From NCBI GenBank assembly GCA_050633505.1, contig JBOEGQ010000010.1:1-64000 (forward strand): a DNA stretch of 64,000 nt. Reading direction: 5' to 3'. This document shows positions 33,295-42,177 of this stretch, piece after piece. The position numbers and the translations under genes were made by a program. The stretch's first letter is position 1; every line of letters starts with the position of its first letter. The stretch is from UBA1672 sp050633505. Its GTDB lineage: Bacteria > Pseudomonadota > Alphaproteobacteria > Micavibrionales > Micavibrionaceae. The notes beneath the pieces were generated by a model. That model was not told the DNA's origin. It ran no database searches and saw only the letters and a program-made list of their open reading frames with translations.

Positions 33295-35571
33295 TCATTC
33301 CTCAGCACCATCGTCAATATCATCAAAAATGCTTCTCGAACCATGTTTTTCTTCAGTGACATTTACGGTTCCGAGAGTTCGCGGACTTAGTTTTGGCTCT
33401 GGAGGCTCTGTTTCAGCAATCCAATCATTAACGAAATCTATCTCTCGATCTATGGTCAATATCACGTCTTTATTATCAGTGAATTTTTTCTTTAGCGTAC
33501 TGAATGTGTCGAGGAGGTCCTGCATGTGCTCATCCGGTGGCTCAGAAGAGTCATGATTGTTCTCCACATTCCTACGCACATTATCCAGATTAGGGATCAG
33601 GTTTATGTGTACTGCCTCCACAAGATCATCAAACTCACTATCAGTAAAAATACCACGCACCTCAGCATCGTCCAAAGCAAATACGTCATCACCCTCTATG
33701 GCATAATTTCGAACAGTCTCAACAAATTTTAGACGGTTCTCTTCAGGAAGGAGGGCAAGTTCGTGTAGGCGCACTATGAGATCAACTTCGGGAGAAAAGC
33801 TGAGACTAAGACCTGGCTCAGATATAACATTCAATATTCCCTGATCCTGTTCAATATACAATGTTAGAAATTCTTTCGAACAGCGATTTGCAAGGAACCG
33901 ATAGAGCGATCTCTTGGCCCCCCATAACGACAACCATTGCACTTTATACTTATCGCTCTCCGAAAAATCGCGCAATCGCGAGATTATTGTTGGAAATAGT
34001 GACTTAGGAACGACGACTGCCTTTTCAATGCCAACATTGCCGCATGTTACTTGGGACATCAAGTTTTCTGTGGAGCTGCCACTTAAAAAGATTCCAAGCA
34101 AATCAGTGCTGAATGCTAAGGTCGTCGCATAGGCGTCGCTTATAGTTGGATGCTTAACCCCCCAAACTGCTTGGTCATCAATATGTAATTGAGTTACTAG
34201 GCTACCGTTAAGCGCAGATAAAGCCGTAATACACTCCCCTAATGTACTACCCAGTCTCTCAAGTGCCTGAGTTTCAAAACTATGAAGCTCTACAGGGCTT
34301 TCAAGATGGCCTTTCCTCATATATATCAAGCCAAGCGCAGCTTTACTGTTTACATCCAAGCTCTGAATCACTTCAAGCAGGAGTTGCTCACGCTTCTCTA
34401 CAAATTGACCTATTTGGTATTCGCCCAAATATAGGTCCTTGGTAAACACTGGGTCAGCGATGCGCCGCGCTGTCTCTGGAATAAAGCGCTGGTGTGCAGA
34501 TATAAACTCCAGATGAGGCTTGATTGAAGAGAGAAAATCCAGAGGCTGTTTACCGAGCTTCAGATGGTTATAGAGAATCTGTTGCCTTTCGAGACTGGTT
34601 AGGTCATGAACATCGATCACGACTTGGCTTTCGCTCAAGAGTGGGAAGGCACTTTCTTTGAGATCGTTGCGAGCACGGTTATAAATATAGTCCCTTGAAG
34701 TCATTACGATCTTCACGCCTCGGCGCAGCATCGTCCTAATCTGAGCTAGAGAGTGGTTCCACCCATGTACCAACGGTGACTCATACTGTGTCACGCCGAA
34801 TGCATCATCCACCCAGAAAAACTGTGTTGGTTCATCAACATTCCAATGTTCGACGACCTTTCCTGGATCATCTAATTTAAGCACAGATGACTTCCATTTG
34901 TCGGCAGCAGCCATTGCCAGCATCGATGCAATAGTAGTCTTTCCCGCTGCGGGTTCACCAATGAGAAGCACAAAGCCATGTTCATCGAGGGCATTAACAG
35001 CCTTGCGGTATGATTCCGTAATGACGACCTTGGCTAAATCTTCCCGCAAAGATTCAAGGACAGCACGAGCCTGTGCGTAAGCGCGCTCATCCAGAATCTG
35101 ACTCAAATCTCCCAAGCCATACACGCGAGGCACGAGCATTCGCAGTCGTGTATTCTCTTTAATCTGATCCTCAATCCAAGTGGCTCCGTATATCAAAACA
35201 TGTTTGGCACCTGCATTGATTAACTCAGATAGAATGTTTGCTTCTTGCTTAGCAGATACTCCCGCATTCGTCATCAAGACATAGACATCGCAAAGACCGT
35301 CGGCCACAAGCTTACGCACCTTGGGGATTTCGTCCGCAATATCTGACTTAACGAGGTTATAATTAGCCTTGCTCGAAAACTTGCATTGAATAACAAATTT
35401 TCCGCTGAGGTGCTCACTTGATACTGGTTTCCAAATACCAGAAAAAGCACCATCTCGTCCGGCGTCATTTGAGTCTAGAAAGGACTGCACTGTCTGACCA
35501 AGGACTTCACGTGCGATGGTTAGGCAAAGCTGCTGAAAACTGTTCCATCCAAGACGGTGTAAGTCGTACAT
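33295..35571 (-). CDS. Restriction-nuclease / STAND NTPase fusion (758 aa)
   Basis: The N-terminal domain reads as an Mrr-like nuclease: DAGRDGAFSG (about residues 36-45), then FVIQCKFSS (59-67), giving the D...QxK catalytic layout. An NTPase domain of STAND/NACHT type follows: Walker A IGEPAAGKTT (204-213), Walker B FFWVDDAF (251-258) and an Arg-containing sensor segment (VKIVMTSRDYIYNRAR). The C-terminal 400 residues are helical and repeat-like, suitable for sensing. This architecture matches nuclease-STAND proteins of antiviral systems (nSTAND3-like): binding of a phage component would trigger the NTPase and unleash the nuclease. It follows the SMC-like ATPase gene by 29 bases. Confidence 0.85.
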   Translation of the reverse strand: MYDLHRLGWNSFQQLCLTIAREVLGQTVQSFLDSNDAGRDGAFSGIWKPVSSEHLSGKFVIQCKFSSKANYNLVKSDIADEIPKVRKLVADGLCDVYVLMTNAGVSAKQEANILSELINAGAKHVLIYGATWIEDQIKENTRLRMLVPRVYGLGDLSQILDERAYAQARAVLESLREDLAKVVITESYRKAVNALDEHGFVLLIGEPAAGKTTIASMLAMAAADKWKSSVLKLDDPGKVVEHWNVDEPTQFFWVDDAFGVTQYESPLVHGWNHSLAQIRTMLRRGVKIVMTSRDYIYNRARNDLKESAFPLLSESQVVIDVHDLTSLERQQILYNHLKLGKQPLDFLSSIKPHLEFISAHQRFIPETARRIADPVFTKDLYLGEYQIGQFVEKREQLLLEVIQSLDVNSKAALGLIYMRKGHLESPVELHSFETQALERLGSTLGECITALSALNGSLVTQLHIDDQAVWGVKHPTISDAYATTLAFSTDLLGIFLSGSSTENLMSQVTCGNVGIEKAVVVPKSLFPTIISRLRDFSESDKYKVQWLSLWGAKRSLYRFLANRCSKEFLTLYIEQDQGILNVISEPGLSLSFSPEVDLIVRLHELALLPEENRLKFVETVRNYAIEGDDVFALDDAEVRGIFTDSEFDDLVEAVHINLIPNLDNVRRNVENNHDSSEPPDEHMQDLLDTFSTLKKKFTDNKDVILTIDREIDFVNDWIAETEPPEPKLSPRTLGTVNVTEEKHGSRSIFDDIDDGAEE

Positions 35572-35600
35572 ATTAAAGCCCGTTTATTGCCCCACTCAAC

Positions 35601-37865
35601 TTAATTTCCAGCCTCTTGAAGAATTTTGTCGCACTCCAAAATGGCGTATTCAGGGATGGTGTCAAATTTGGCAGGATCGAGCTGACAAATGAATTCATTC
35701 TCGATGTGATATGTTTCATTGACGAATTTTTGAATTACAGAATTCCCAGAATCCAGCCCCAACATTCGAAATACCTGCAGCTTTTCATAGCCGTTCTGAC
35801 AGTCCTGATATAATGCCTTCAAACCTTCTGTATTCGAAATGACCGCCAATAGAGAAGCGTAATTAAAACCCTCAATATAACCTGTAATTTCTTGCTCCCC
35901 ACTGGCAGCTTTTCCTGAATCCATCTCTGGATATTCGCCGCCTTCATTTCTTGGCTCCCGCGTATCAATAGGTGTTTCCCGCTTGTGAAGCAGGTTTGAT
36001 AAAATCTGATAAGCATCACCCCTGTCATCCAGAATTTCGTAATGACGGCGTAGATAAATCAGCTTCAAAATAATGTCACATTCAGAAGCAGTGGCACGCT
36101 GGCAAATCTGTGCAAATGTCTTTATATCGTCTTCAAGAACATCCAACTCATCTATCTGCCCCTTACTTAATTTCAGAAATGATGCGGAAACCTGATTGTT
36201 AAATTGTTTTCTAACTGATTTTAGGGTGTCGATAATTGGCTCAACATCATGAGTTAGCATTAGTACCGTTTTTCCTTTCAGGCACTCCTCTGCATCGCGC
36301 CTGAAGAGCATTTTTAGCATTGCAAACTTCTTGTTTTTATCGAAGGACGATATCGGATCATCCAGAATAATCAAATCCGGGTTTTTGGAAAGGCATTCAT
36401 ACATGAACAACACGATTGAAAAAGCATTTCGTTCACCGAAACTAAGGTGTTGATTTCCTCCACTGAGGTGCTCACTGTGATCAATATGTCGTAGCTTTAG
36501 CTGGGACTTATCACCTTCACCGACTATCTGCACCATATATCTATAGCCAGCATCTGAAAGGAAACCATTTATGTCCTTTTGATACTTCTCGACCATTTTT
36601 TTCATTTCACGGCGCTGAATATTAATATTTCCCTGTAGCAATCCAGCCTTTTTGGATAATTCTTCAATTGAAGAATTTATGACGGTAATAGCCTCTTGAG
36701 TCTTCTCAGATGTAAGGGCATCGAAGAACTTTAGATCCAGTAAATAGGATGGAAGTTTCTCGGAAACATTTTCTCCTTCTTTAAAATGAAAGGCAGATAG
36801 ACCTCTAAGGCTTTCAAGCTTTTCTATCAAGTTATCTATTTGAGACTTGATATTGACTATAAACGCCTCATGCTCTTTTTCCATACCCTCTTTCAGAGAT
36901 GTTATTTCTCCCAGCTTATCTTTTGTATCGGCTGAAAAGTAATCTCCCAGCTTACCAATTGCATCGATAATGCCCACCAAATTCTTGATAAGATTTTTAT
37001 CATATTCCTGACTGACTCTGCTGATTTGTTCTTTTCGGCCTTTGGAGTTCTCGGTACAAAAGGGACAGGAATCGGATAACTCGGAAAACTCTTTATGCCC
37101 CTTGGATTGCCAGTCTATCCAGTTGACGCTCTTTTGGCTTTGTATGAACGGCTGGTATTCTTCGAGCCCTTCGGGAATGTGCTCAATCTTGTTCCCACCA
37201 GCGAGCCCTTTCATTCCTGTCGATGCCTTCGATAGCTTACCCGTTGCGGTAATTTTAAAAGCAGCGCTCAACTCCTTGAGATTGGAAATCAACGTTTCCA
37301 GTTCAGGGTTGTTGGTGAATTGCTGCCGGATCGTAAGAACAAGCTCACTGATTTCCTGTTCTGTTGCCTTGTAGGAGTCCGTTCTAATGAAAATGTCAAA
37401 ACTGTTACTGATCAATTCATCCTGCTTGAAGGTGAACTGACTGACATACTCCTCGTTGAAACACATGGCATTCTCAATGTTATCGATGCCGGTAATTCCG
37501 GGTTTCTTTTCATCGGGGTTGTCTTCACGATATTTGAATGGCATTAACTCATTCATGGCTCCATCCTCACCCGTAGCACCATACAGGATGGCCTTGGCGA
37601 TGGTACTTTTCCCCGTGCCATTGGGAGCAAATTTGATATTCAGCTTTCCTTCGTCAATCGAAATTATGCCCGTTTCGATGTTGTTACAGTTCTGAATATT
37701 GATGTCCATGTTACTTTCCCTTTCCATGGTTATGAGTTGCAACCCCTTAACAATCCTGCAATGAGGACAAGTTATTTTCTCTTCGATCATGCTGATTTCG
37801 TAAGGATGGGTTGCATGTCCATCATGTACTTTAAAAGCATGAATATAATGCTGATAGTCGCTCAT
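35601..37865 (-). CDS. SMC-like AAA ATPase of the RloC/PrrC type (754 aa)
   Basis: An ABC/SMC-type ATPase. Walker A is FAPNGTGKST, the ABC-signature region is HLSFGERNAFSIVLF and Walker B is LIILDDPISSFD followed by the switch His (LMLTHD). A CPFC pair in the middle, flanked by coiled coil, looks like a Rad50-type zinc hook, and another CPHC lies near the N terminus. This layout fits the AAA_13 group that includes RloC and PrrC, where the ATPase senses DNA damage or phage and controls a nuclease. The C-terminal 200 residues after the ATPase are the likely effector, but I cannot identify anticodon-nuclease residues with confidence. I chose ATG 37865, preceded by GAGGGAGG; the longer frame starts at 37901. 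First gene of the defence cluster. Confidence 0.8.
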   Translation of the reverse strand: MSDYQHYIHAFKVHDGHATHPYEISMIEEKITCPHCRIVKGLQLITMERESNMDINIQNCNNIETGIISIDEGKLNIKFAPNGTGKSTIAKAILYGATGEDGAMNELMPFKYREDNPDEKKPGITGIDNIENAMCFNEEYVSQFTFKQDELISNSFDIFIRTDSYKATEQEISELVLTIRQQFTNNPELETLISNLKELSAAFKITATGKLSKASTGMKGLAGGNKIEHIPEGLEEYQPFIQSQKSVNWIDWQSKGHKEFSELSDSCPFCTENSKGRKEQISRVSQEYDKNLIKNLVGIIDAIGKLGDYFSADTKDKLGEITSLKEGMEKEHEAFIVNIKSQIDNLIEKLESLRGLSAFHFKEGENVSEKLPSYLLDLKFFDALTSEKTQEAITVINSSIEELSKKAGLLQGNINIQRREMKKMVEKYQKDINGFLSDAGYRYMVQIVGEGDKSQLKLRHIDHSEHLSGGNQHLSFGERNAFSIVLFMYECLSKNPDLIILDDPISSFDKNKKFAMLKMLFRRDAEECLKGKTVLMLTHDVEPIIDTLKSVRKQFNNQVSASFLKLSKGQIDELDVLEDDIKTFAQICQRATASECDIILKLIYLRRHYEILDDRGDAYQILSNLLHKRETPIDTREPRNEGGEYPEMDSGKAASGEQEITGYIEGFNYASLLAVISNTEGLKALYQDCQNGYEKLQVFRMLGLDSGNSVIQKFVNETYHIENEFICQLDPAKFDTIPEYAILECDKILQEAGN

Positions 37866-37921
37866 AGCCTCCCTCTGCGAATAGACAATAATCAATGGCA
37901 ACGTAAATAATTATAACTATC

Positions 37922-37952
37922 CAGACGTCCGCTTTGGGTCGTGGGCAGACGT
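37922..37952. repeat. Short interspersed repeat, copy C
   Basis: Core GACGTCCGCTTTGGGTCGTG, upstream of the ATPase gene and in the opposite orientation to copies A and B. Part of it is self-complementary (GTCCGC and GCAGAC ends). Confidence 0.55.
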
Positions 37953-38017
37953 TATTTTCTTACCTCAACATATCAATTGTTGAGTGTATGTAAATGCCCT
38001 ATATCAATTTTCGATAA

Positions 38018-38539
38018 TCATCCGTTAAATAGTTGCGCCACGGCCTTCATAGGTAAGAACAAGCGTGTGCGGTGGTTATGGGTATCAAGCACTTGAAATC
38101 CATATTGCTCATAAAACCCTTGCACACCATCATCCAGCGCATCCACGACCACCGCATAGGACGGAAGGTGTAGGTTTACCTCATAAGCATGGTTTAGCGC
38201 CCTGATAAGCGATATCTTCCCCAAACCATACCCTTGCGCCTCTTTATGTACCGCAAGCTGAGCGATGAGCATAACGGGAATGGGGTAGTGCGGCAGCTTC
38301 TTGGCCAGCTTTTGCGGCAAGGTCTGACGCTCAATCTCGGTATGGGACAAAGTGTAATAGACGCAGATATCAGCCTCATTCTCCTTGGCCGGAAGCACCA
38401 TTGTCTTGCTGATACCCGCATCCCTATGGCGCACCGCAAATTGCTGTAGGAAGCTGTTTAGCTCCTCAGTGCCACAATCGAAGGATTTTCGATCATGGAT
38501 GGACTTATCAAGCTCTAAAAAGGTGGAAGAAGGCGTCAC
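38018..38539 (-). CDS. GNAT acetyltransferase toxin (TacT-like)
   Basis: A 173-aa GCN5-related acetyltransferase. The acetyl-CoA pyrophosphate loop is HKEAQGYGLGK (about 104-114), preceded by the strand VMLIAQLAV. The C terminus has YEQYGFQVLDTHNHRTRLFLPM, usual for toxin members. The start overlaps the DUF1778 antitoxin gene stop (ATGA at 38539-38536), the classic layout of TacA-TacT pairs. In that family the toxin acetylates the amino group of charged tRNAs and blocks translation. It probably stabilises the element. Confidence 0.88.
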   Translation of the reverse strand: MTPSSTFLELDKSIHDRKSFDCGTEELNSFLQQFAVRHRDAGISKTMVLPAKENEADICVYYTLSHTEIERQTLPQKLAKKLPHYPIPVMLIAQLAVHKEAQGYGLGKISLIRALNHAYEVNLHLPSYAVVVDALDDGVQGFYEQYGFQVLDTHNHRTRLFLPMKAVAQLFNG

Positions 38540-38808
38540 TGAATACCCTGCTCTTTGGCAAAGTCCATTGCCTCGCGCAGCTTCTTATTGGGCGCTTCTG
38601 CCGCATCACAGGCCGCAATAAAGCGATCAAAGACATCGTCTTCAACAGTGATGGATTCATGCTCGCGAATAACAGCCTCTGCATCCTGTTCGATCAGACG
38701 CACCACATATTCGGTCAAACTCTTCATACCCTTGAGGGCAGCAGCTTTCTCCGCCGCCGCCTTGAGCGACCCATCTATTCTCATATCTATACGTGTTGTC
38801 GAAGCCAT
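38536..38808 (-). CDS. DUF1778 antitoxin (TacA-like)
   Basis: A 90-aa antitoxin. The N terminus (TTRIDMRIDGSLKAAAEKAA, TEYVVRLIEQDAE) is a ribbon-helix-helix DNA-binding domain, and the C-terminal tail (DDVFDRFIAACDAAEAPNKK) is the toxin-binding part usual in DUF1778 proteins. I use ATG 38808, where AGAGGT precedes with good spacing; the frame reaches back to 38952 without a sensible start. It would neutralise the acetyltransferase and repress the operon. The promoter should lie in 38810-38880. Confidence 0.85.
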   Translation of the reverse strand: MASTTRIDMRIDGSLKAAAEKAAALKGMKSLTEYVVRLIEQDAEAVIREHESITVEDDVFDRFIAACDAAEAPNKKLREAMDFAKEQGIQ

Positions 38809-38889
38809 AACGCATACCTCTTTAAAATTCTGTCTTATCTTAATATACCACCAAGAACAGCATTTGTACAGCACACTTCCGTACGATGG

Positions 38890-39940
38890 AATACCTGTAT
38901 CCAAGGACATCCTTGGCCGTAATCCACTGTCGGAACAGTGATGCACATCCAATCTGCATAAGGTTGGTCATGATTAAACTGCGATCAGTTTACGGTATCC
39001 AAACGGCGGACGGTTGGTGCATGGTTCAGTCCAGATGGAGAGGCAATTCTCCAAGGTTTGGTCGATGGGGTTTGGGGTAGCACGAAGGCTCCCCAATGGT
39101 GATTGAACGGCCATACGTTCACTGGTGCATTAAAGCTCGATGCTGCAATGCGCCACCAAGCACTGTTTGAGGACTTATCGCCCAAATGGGATAAGAGCCG
39201 AAAGCCTAGTGCGCCAGTGAGGGATCAAACGGGCAGACTGCCCTTTGCAAGCGTGCGGGGAGGACAAATGACAATTTGTACTACACGCACACAGCTTGCG
39301 GTCAACCTAAACGCAGGTAAAACCAATAGCGGGACTATTGTGCACCTGCGAAAGAGTGAGGCACTACTGTAGCCTCATGTTAGGTTGACGGTGGCACTGA
39401 ACGCGCCACAATTACGGTGTTTGGCATCTTACACTGAACGTGACGCTGCCAAAACCATCCGCTTGCACCGAGGGTAGAAAAGCTTCCCTGATCCCAGCCG
39501 TTAGCACCCGGCGCCTGCTACCCAAAAATCAATGTGACAAGATGTGGGAATGTAATACAAAAACTAATCCATCCCTCACTACGCAGGCAGCATGATCGTC
39601 GTTTATAAACGACGGATCATATCGGATTTGAGATGTGAGGTTTTCAGCAAGCGACAACGGAGGCGAAGCTAGAAAATCGGTCTCTGCCTCACGGTGATAT
39701 TCGGGGCATATCTACCAAAGCGAGACGCTTGGAAATCCATCCCTGCTGCACCACAGCATTGATTAGATACCCGCACTCCCGAAAGTCACGAAACCACCTG
39801 CAAGGTGGTATGTCTGAGCACGGCTACCCGCGTGAGGACATTCGGGCGGGTTATAGTGGCTGTGTTGTAGTTCAGGCTCACGACATCGGAGTCAGTCTGG
39901 GATACAACACAGGGGCATTGGTCACTTACCACCTAAATGT
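38890..39940 (+). ncRNA. Candidate large structured non-coding RNA (about 1 kb)
   Basis: This 1.18-kb gap between genes (38809-39986) has no convincing frame but more than 20 perfect short stems in series and nested. Examples: CCAAGG/CCTTGG (38901, 38911), CACTGT/ACAGTG (38925, 38935), AAACTG/CAGTTT (38976, 38986), TTGGGG/CCCCAA (39072, 39091), GCAAGC/GCTTGC (39247, 39294) enclosing GTGCG/CGCAC and ACAAAT/ATTTGT. A three-way junction is closed by GTCAACCTAA/TTAGGTTGAC (39301-39310, 39380-39389), with arms CGCAGGT/ACCTGCG and TGAGGC/GCCTCA. Further on are a 12-bp hairpin at 39592-39620 inside CCTCAC/GTGAGG, and CTGTGTTGTA/TACAACACAG (39860, 39903). Unpaired linkers are A-rich on the plus strand, favouring that sense. 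Size and place (mobile element, near integrase and tRNA) recall GOLLD/ROOL-type RNAs, but no sequence match is claimed. Confidence 0.6.
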
Positions 39941-39986
39941 CTAGGATTTTCTTGACAGAAATTGAATAAACGCTCTAGAACTAGTT

Positions 39987-40718
39987 ATGAATATAACCAA
40001 TCAGTGCAAAGAAGCAGTTCTTGAGCATGGCATTCTCATGAATGGCGAAGAACCTGCTGGTAAGTCCTTGATGGCACTGCCAACAATGAAAATAGCAGTT
40101 ATTCAGAATGAGTTTCCGCCTGAGCTAATGACAGATGAACTCAAGGCTTTTATCGAACAAGGTGGATGGGATATTGGAAACCCAGATAGTTTTCCGTCTG
40201 GAATCGAAAATTCCATTCGGAAAGCCGTTGGTTTTTGGTATCAAGGAAATATAGATTTTGTACCAATCGATCAAAACCCAGACTTGAAAATTTTTGCCTT
40301 TGATGGCCATAGTCATATCGGTGGATTTGCCAGTTTTCCAATAAATGACAGCGACGAACTTGATCGTTTAGGACGAAGAGCTCACGCCGGGCTTGATGAG
40401 CCTGTCATCGGGATTGATATGGGCGCTCAACGATTTGCACAAAAATACACTGTCACCCAAAAGTTCTCCCTGCTAGAAAAAATACAAGATACAATTACTC
40501 ATGAATTCGGCCACAATATAGGGATACTGCACACAAACAAAACTTCGATGAAAGTTCAAGAGCATAGTTCAGAGTCTTGCGCTCAAAAAGACATAACTGC
40601 TCTAATCGACCAATTCCAAAAAAGTCATATGATCAACATATCCAGTGGTATTTCCGAAAGCTCAGACGTAGATTCATTATATAGAGGTACAATCAAAGGC
40701 TCTCAACCAAAATTCTAA
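39987..40718 (+). CDS. Metzincin-type zinc protease (243 aa)
   Basis: The full metzincin zinc signature is present: HEFGHNIGILH (His172, Glu173, His176, His182), followed by a Met at about 189 (NKTSMKVQE) that could be the Met-turn, although it is closer than usual. The N-terminal 170 residues resemble a matrixin/serralysin-like catalytic start (DNPDLKIFAFDGHSHIGGFA style strands). No clear signal peptide is visible, so export would need another route, or the enzyme acts inside the cell. It begins 46 bases after the large structured region, with TTGACA at 39952 as a possible -35 element and no good ribosome site. It is convergent with the integrase gene. Confidence 0.75.
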   Translation: MNITNQCKEAVLEHGILMNGEEPAGKSLMALPTMKIAVIQNEFPPELMTDELKAFIEQGGWDIGNPDSFPSGIENSIRKAVGFWYQGNIDFVPIDQNPDLKIFAFDGHSHIGGFASFPINDSDELDRLGRRAHAGLDEPVIGIDMGAQRFAQKYTVTQKFSLLEKIQDTITHEFGHNIGILHTNKTSMKVQEHSSESCAQKDITALIDQFQKSHMINISSGISESSDVDSLYRGTIKGSQPKF

Positions 40719-40725
40719 AAATCTA

Positions 40726-42018
40726 CTATATCGATGACGCATCAAAGGCAATCTTTTTCAACCACTCATACTTCTTTTCAAGCAAATGCCCCCGACCATA
40801 TTTGGGGCCTGACTTTTTATGCCCCATAAGCTCATCAATGATTTCTTCGGGCGCACTTACATCTCTCAATCTATCTTTAAAAGTATGTCGTAAAGAGTAA
40901 AGTTGATGGCGTGATGTTGGTTTTAGGTCATTTTCCCTTAAATACTTGTTTACAGTAGATGAGGCTGTATCGGGATTGGTGTAGTGAATAAAACCACTGC
41001 CAAGTTCTTTAAAGGCATATAAAGATACGCCTACCAGAGGAATTTTTCTCTCTGACTGGGGTGTTTTAAGGGCATGTTTCTCATACGGCCTTATCCAAAT
41101 ATGTGGAATTTCGCCTTTAAGGTCAATATCCTCTGCACGTAAACCTATCAATTCTGATATTCGCGCTCCTGTATCACACATAGCGTAAATAAGCATTCTC
41201 GCTTCTTTATTTAAACCACATAGCTCACTTCCTTTTAAAAAGGCTTCCTGAACGTATTCTGCTTCGAATGATGGCCTTGAGTTTGTTGATTGCTTTAGCT
41301 TTAAGTCGACAAATAATGATTCTATGTCTAGCTTGATTTCGCAGGACAGCGCCACTTCTTTCAAAACCTCTTTGAGATATATCAAGTTCTTATTGGCGGT
41401 ACTAGAAACGGCATCTCCATTAGAAATTCTACCTAACCACCATTGACGATATTTGATAATATCTGACCGCGTCAACTCATAAATAGGTTTATTTCCAATC
41501 ACATTGAGCAATGTTTTAACAGCCAATGCTCTGGGGTTTTTCCATTTTCTGACTTGATCTTCAGATTTGTTAACAAGTTTGTGCGAGCAAAGCGGCCAGT
41601 ATTTATCTATACATTCGTTAAGAAGAATGTCAGGCTCTTTTACCGTTCCACAGACCGTAGACACAATTTCTTCATCGTACAATTTATCCTCAAGGATAAC
41701 TGTTCTATCAATGATTTCTGCGAGTGGTGATAGCGATATATCTGTCGCTGATTTATAGATAAACCCCATCGCTTTAGCTCTTTTTACTGCAAGCCTGTAT
41801 TCGGCTTGTGGATCTATATCATCTCCGCCTGCAATGAGTTTTCGCCAGTATTCTTCAATAAAGTCATTGTGAATTGCAGCTCTTCGTATGCCTTCTCGCT
41901 CATCTTTAGTGCGCATAGATAGCAATATTTCCTCGCGTCGATCTAAATCAGAAACATAATCAGGAACGCGCCTTCTATAGTAATAATAATTTCCACGTTT
42001 AAAGCAATATGTAGACAT
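40726..42018 (-). CDS. Tyrosine integrase of the element
   Basis: A 430-aa phage-type integrase. The N terminus (YCFKRGNYYYYRRRVPDYV) is the short arm-binding domain common in alphaproteobacterial island integrases (DUF6538-like). A core-binding domain and the catalytic domain follow, with Arg in TGARISELIGL, HQLYSLRHTFKDRL (HxxR), MGHKKSG and a C-terminal Tyr in LLEKKYEWL or nearby. The gene ends the element on the tRNA side, 135 bases from the attachment core, and reads away from the tRNA. It should catalyse insertion into and excision from the tRNA-Ser 3' end. Confidence 0.9.
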   Translation of the reverse strand: MSTYCFKRGNYYYYRRRVPDYVSDLDRREEILLSMRTKDEREGIRRAAIHNDFIEEYWRKLIAGGDDIDPQAEYRLAVKRAKAMGFIYKSATDISLSPLAEIIDRTVILEDKLYDEEIVSTVCGTVKEPDILLNECIDKYWPLCSHKLVNKSEDQVRKWKNPRALAVKTLLNVIGNKPIYELTRSDIIKYRQWWLGRISNGDAVSSTANKNLIYLKEVLKEVALSCEIKLDIESLFVDLKLKQSTNSRPSFEAEYVQEAFLKGSELCGLNKEARMLIYAMCDTGARISELIGLRAEDIDLKGEIPHIWIRPYEKHALKTPQSERKIPLVGVSLYAFKELGSGFIHYTNPDTASSTVNKYLRENDLKPTSRHQLYSLRHTFKDRLRDVSAPEEIIDELMGHKKSGPKYGRGHLLEKKYEWLKKIAFDASSI

Positions 42019-42152
42019 CCTTGTGTATCAATCTATGTAGCAATATGTGTATCAATTTCCTCCCCAAGAAAAGAAAAAAATGACAACATCAGGTTAAACA
42101 TCAACCAATACAATATGTTAGCAAGAAAATTATTAATAAACCATTAAAGGAA

Positions 42153-42177
42153 ATGGCGGACACGGAGGGATTCGAAC
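42153..42177. repeat. Attachment site inside tRNA-Ser
   Basis: Same 25 bases as 1699-1723. It covers the tRNA 3' end from one base past CCA to the T loop, so integration restores an intact tRNA gene. Confidence 0.9.

Larger units (their letters stand above)
1699..42177. mobile_element. 40.5-kb integrated mobilizable element in tRNA-Ser
   Basis: The boundaries are a perfect 25-bp direct repeat: 1699-1723, and 42153-42177 inside the tRNA-Ser gene. The tyrosine integrase gene (40726-42018) sits next to the tRNA-side copy, the usual arrangement for tRNA-targeting integrative elements. The cargo includes a coupling ATPase, relaxase, MobC, a large serine recombinase, an RTX giant protein, candidate phage-defence genes, a toxin-antitoxin pair and a large region of dense inverted repeats. 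No VirB-type channel genes are visible, so transfer would need a helper element. Base composition changes several times along the element (the 5.6-16.6 kb block is visibly richer in GC), consistent with a mosaic. Confidence 0.85.

Noticed and set aside
39103..39372. 89-codon and 71-codon frames (also 39729-39944) in the structured region
   Set aside because: They run through multiple perfect hairpins, have no ribosome sites and no protein-like pattern.
38890..39940. Group II intron as explanation of the structured region
   Set aside because: I see no GUGYG start, no domain V-like AGC hairpin with catalytic spacing and no reverse transcriptase; a model search is still needed to exclude it fully.
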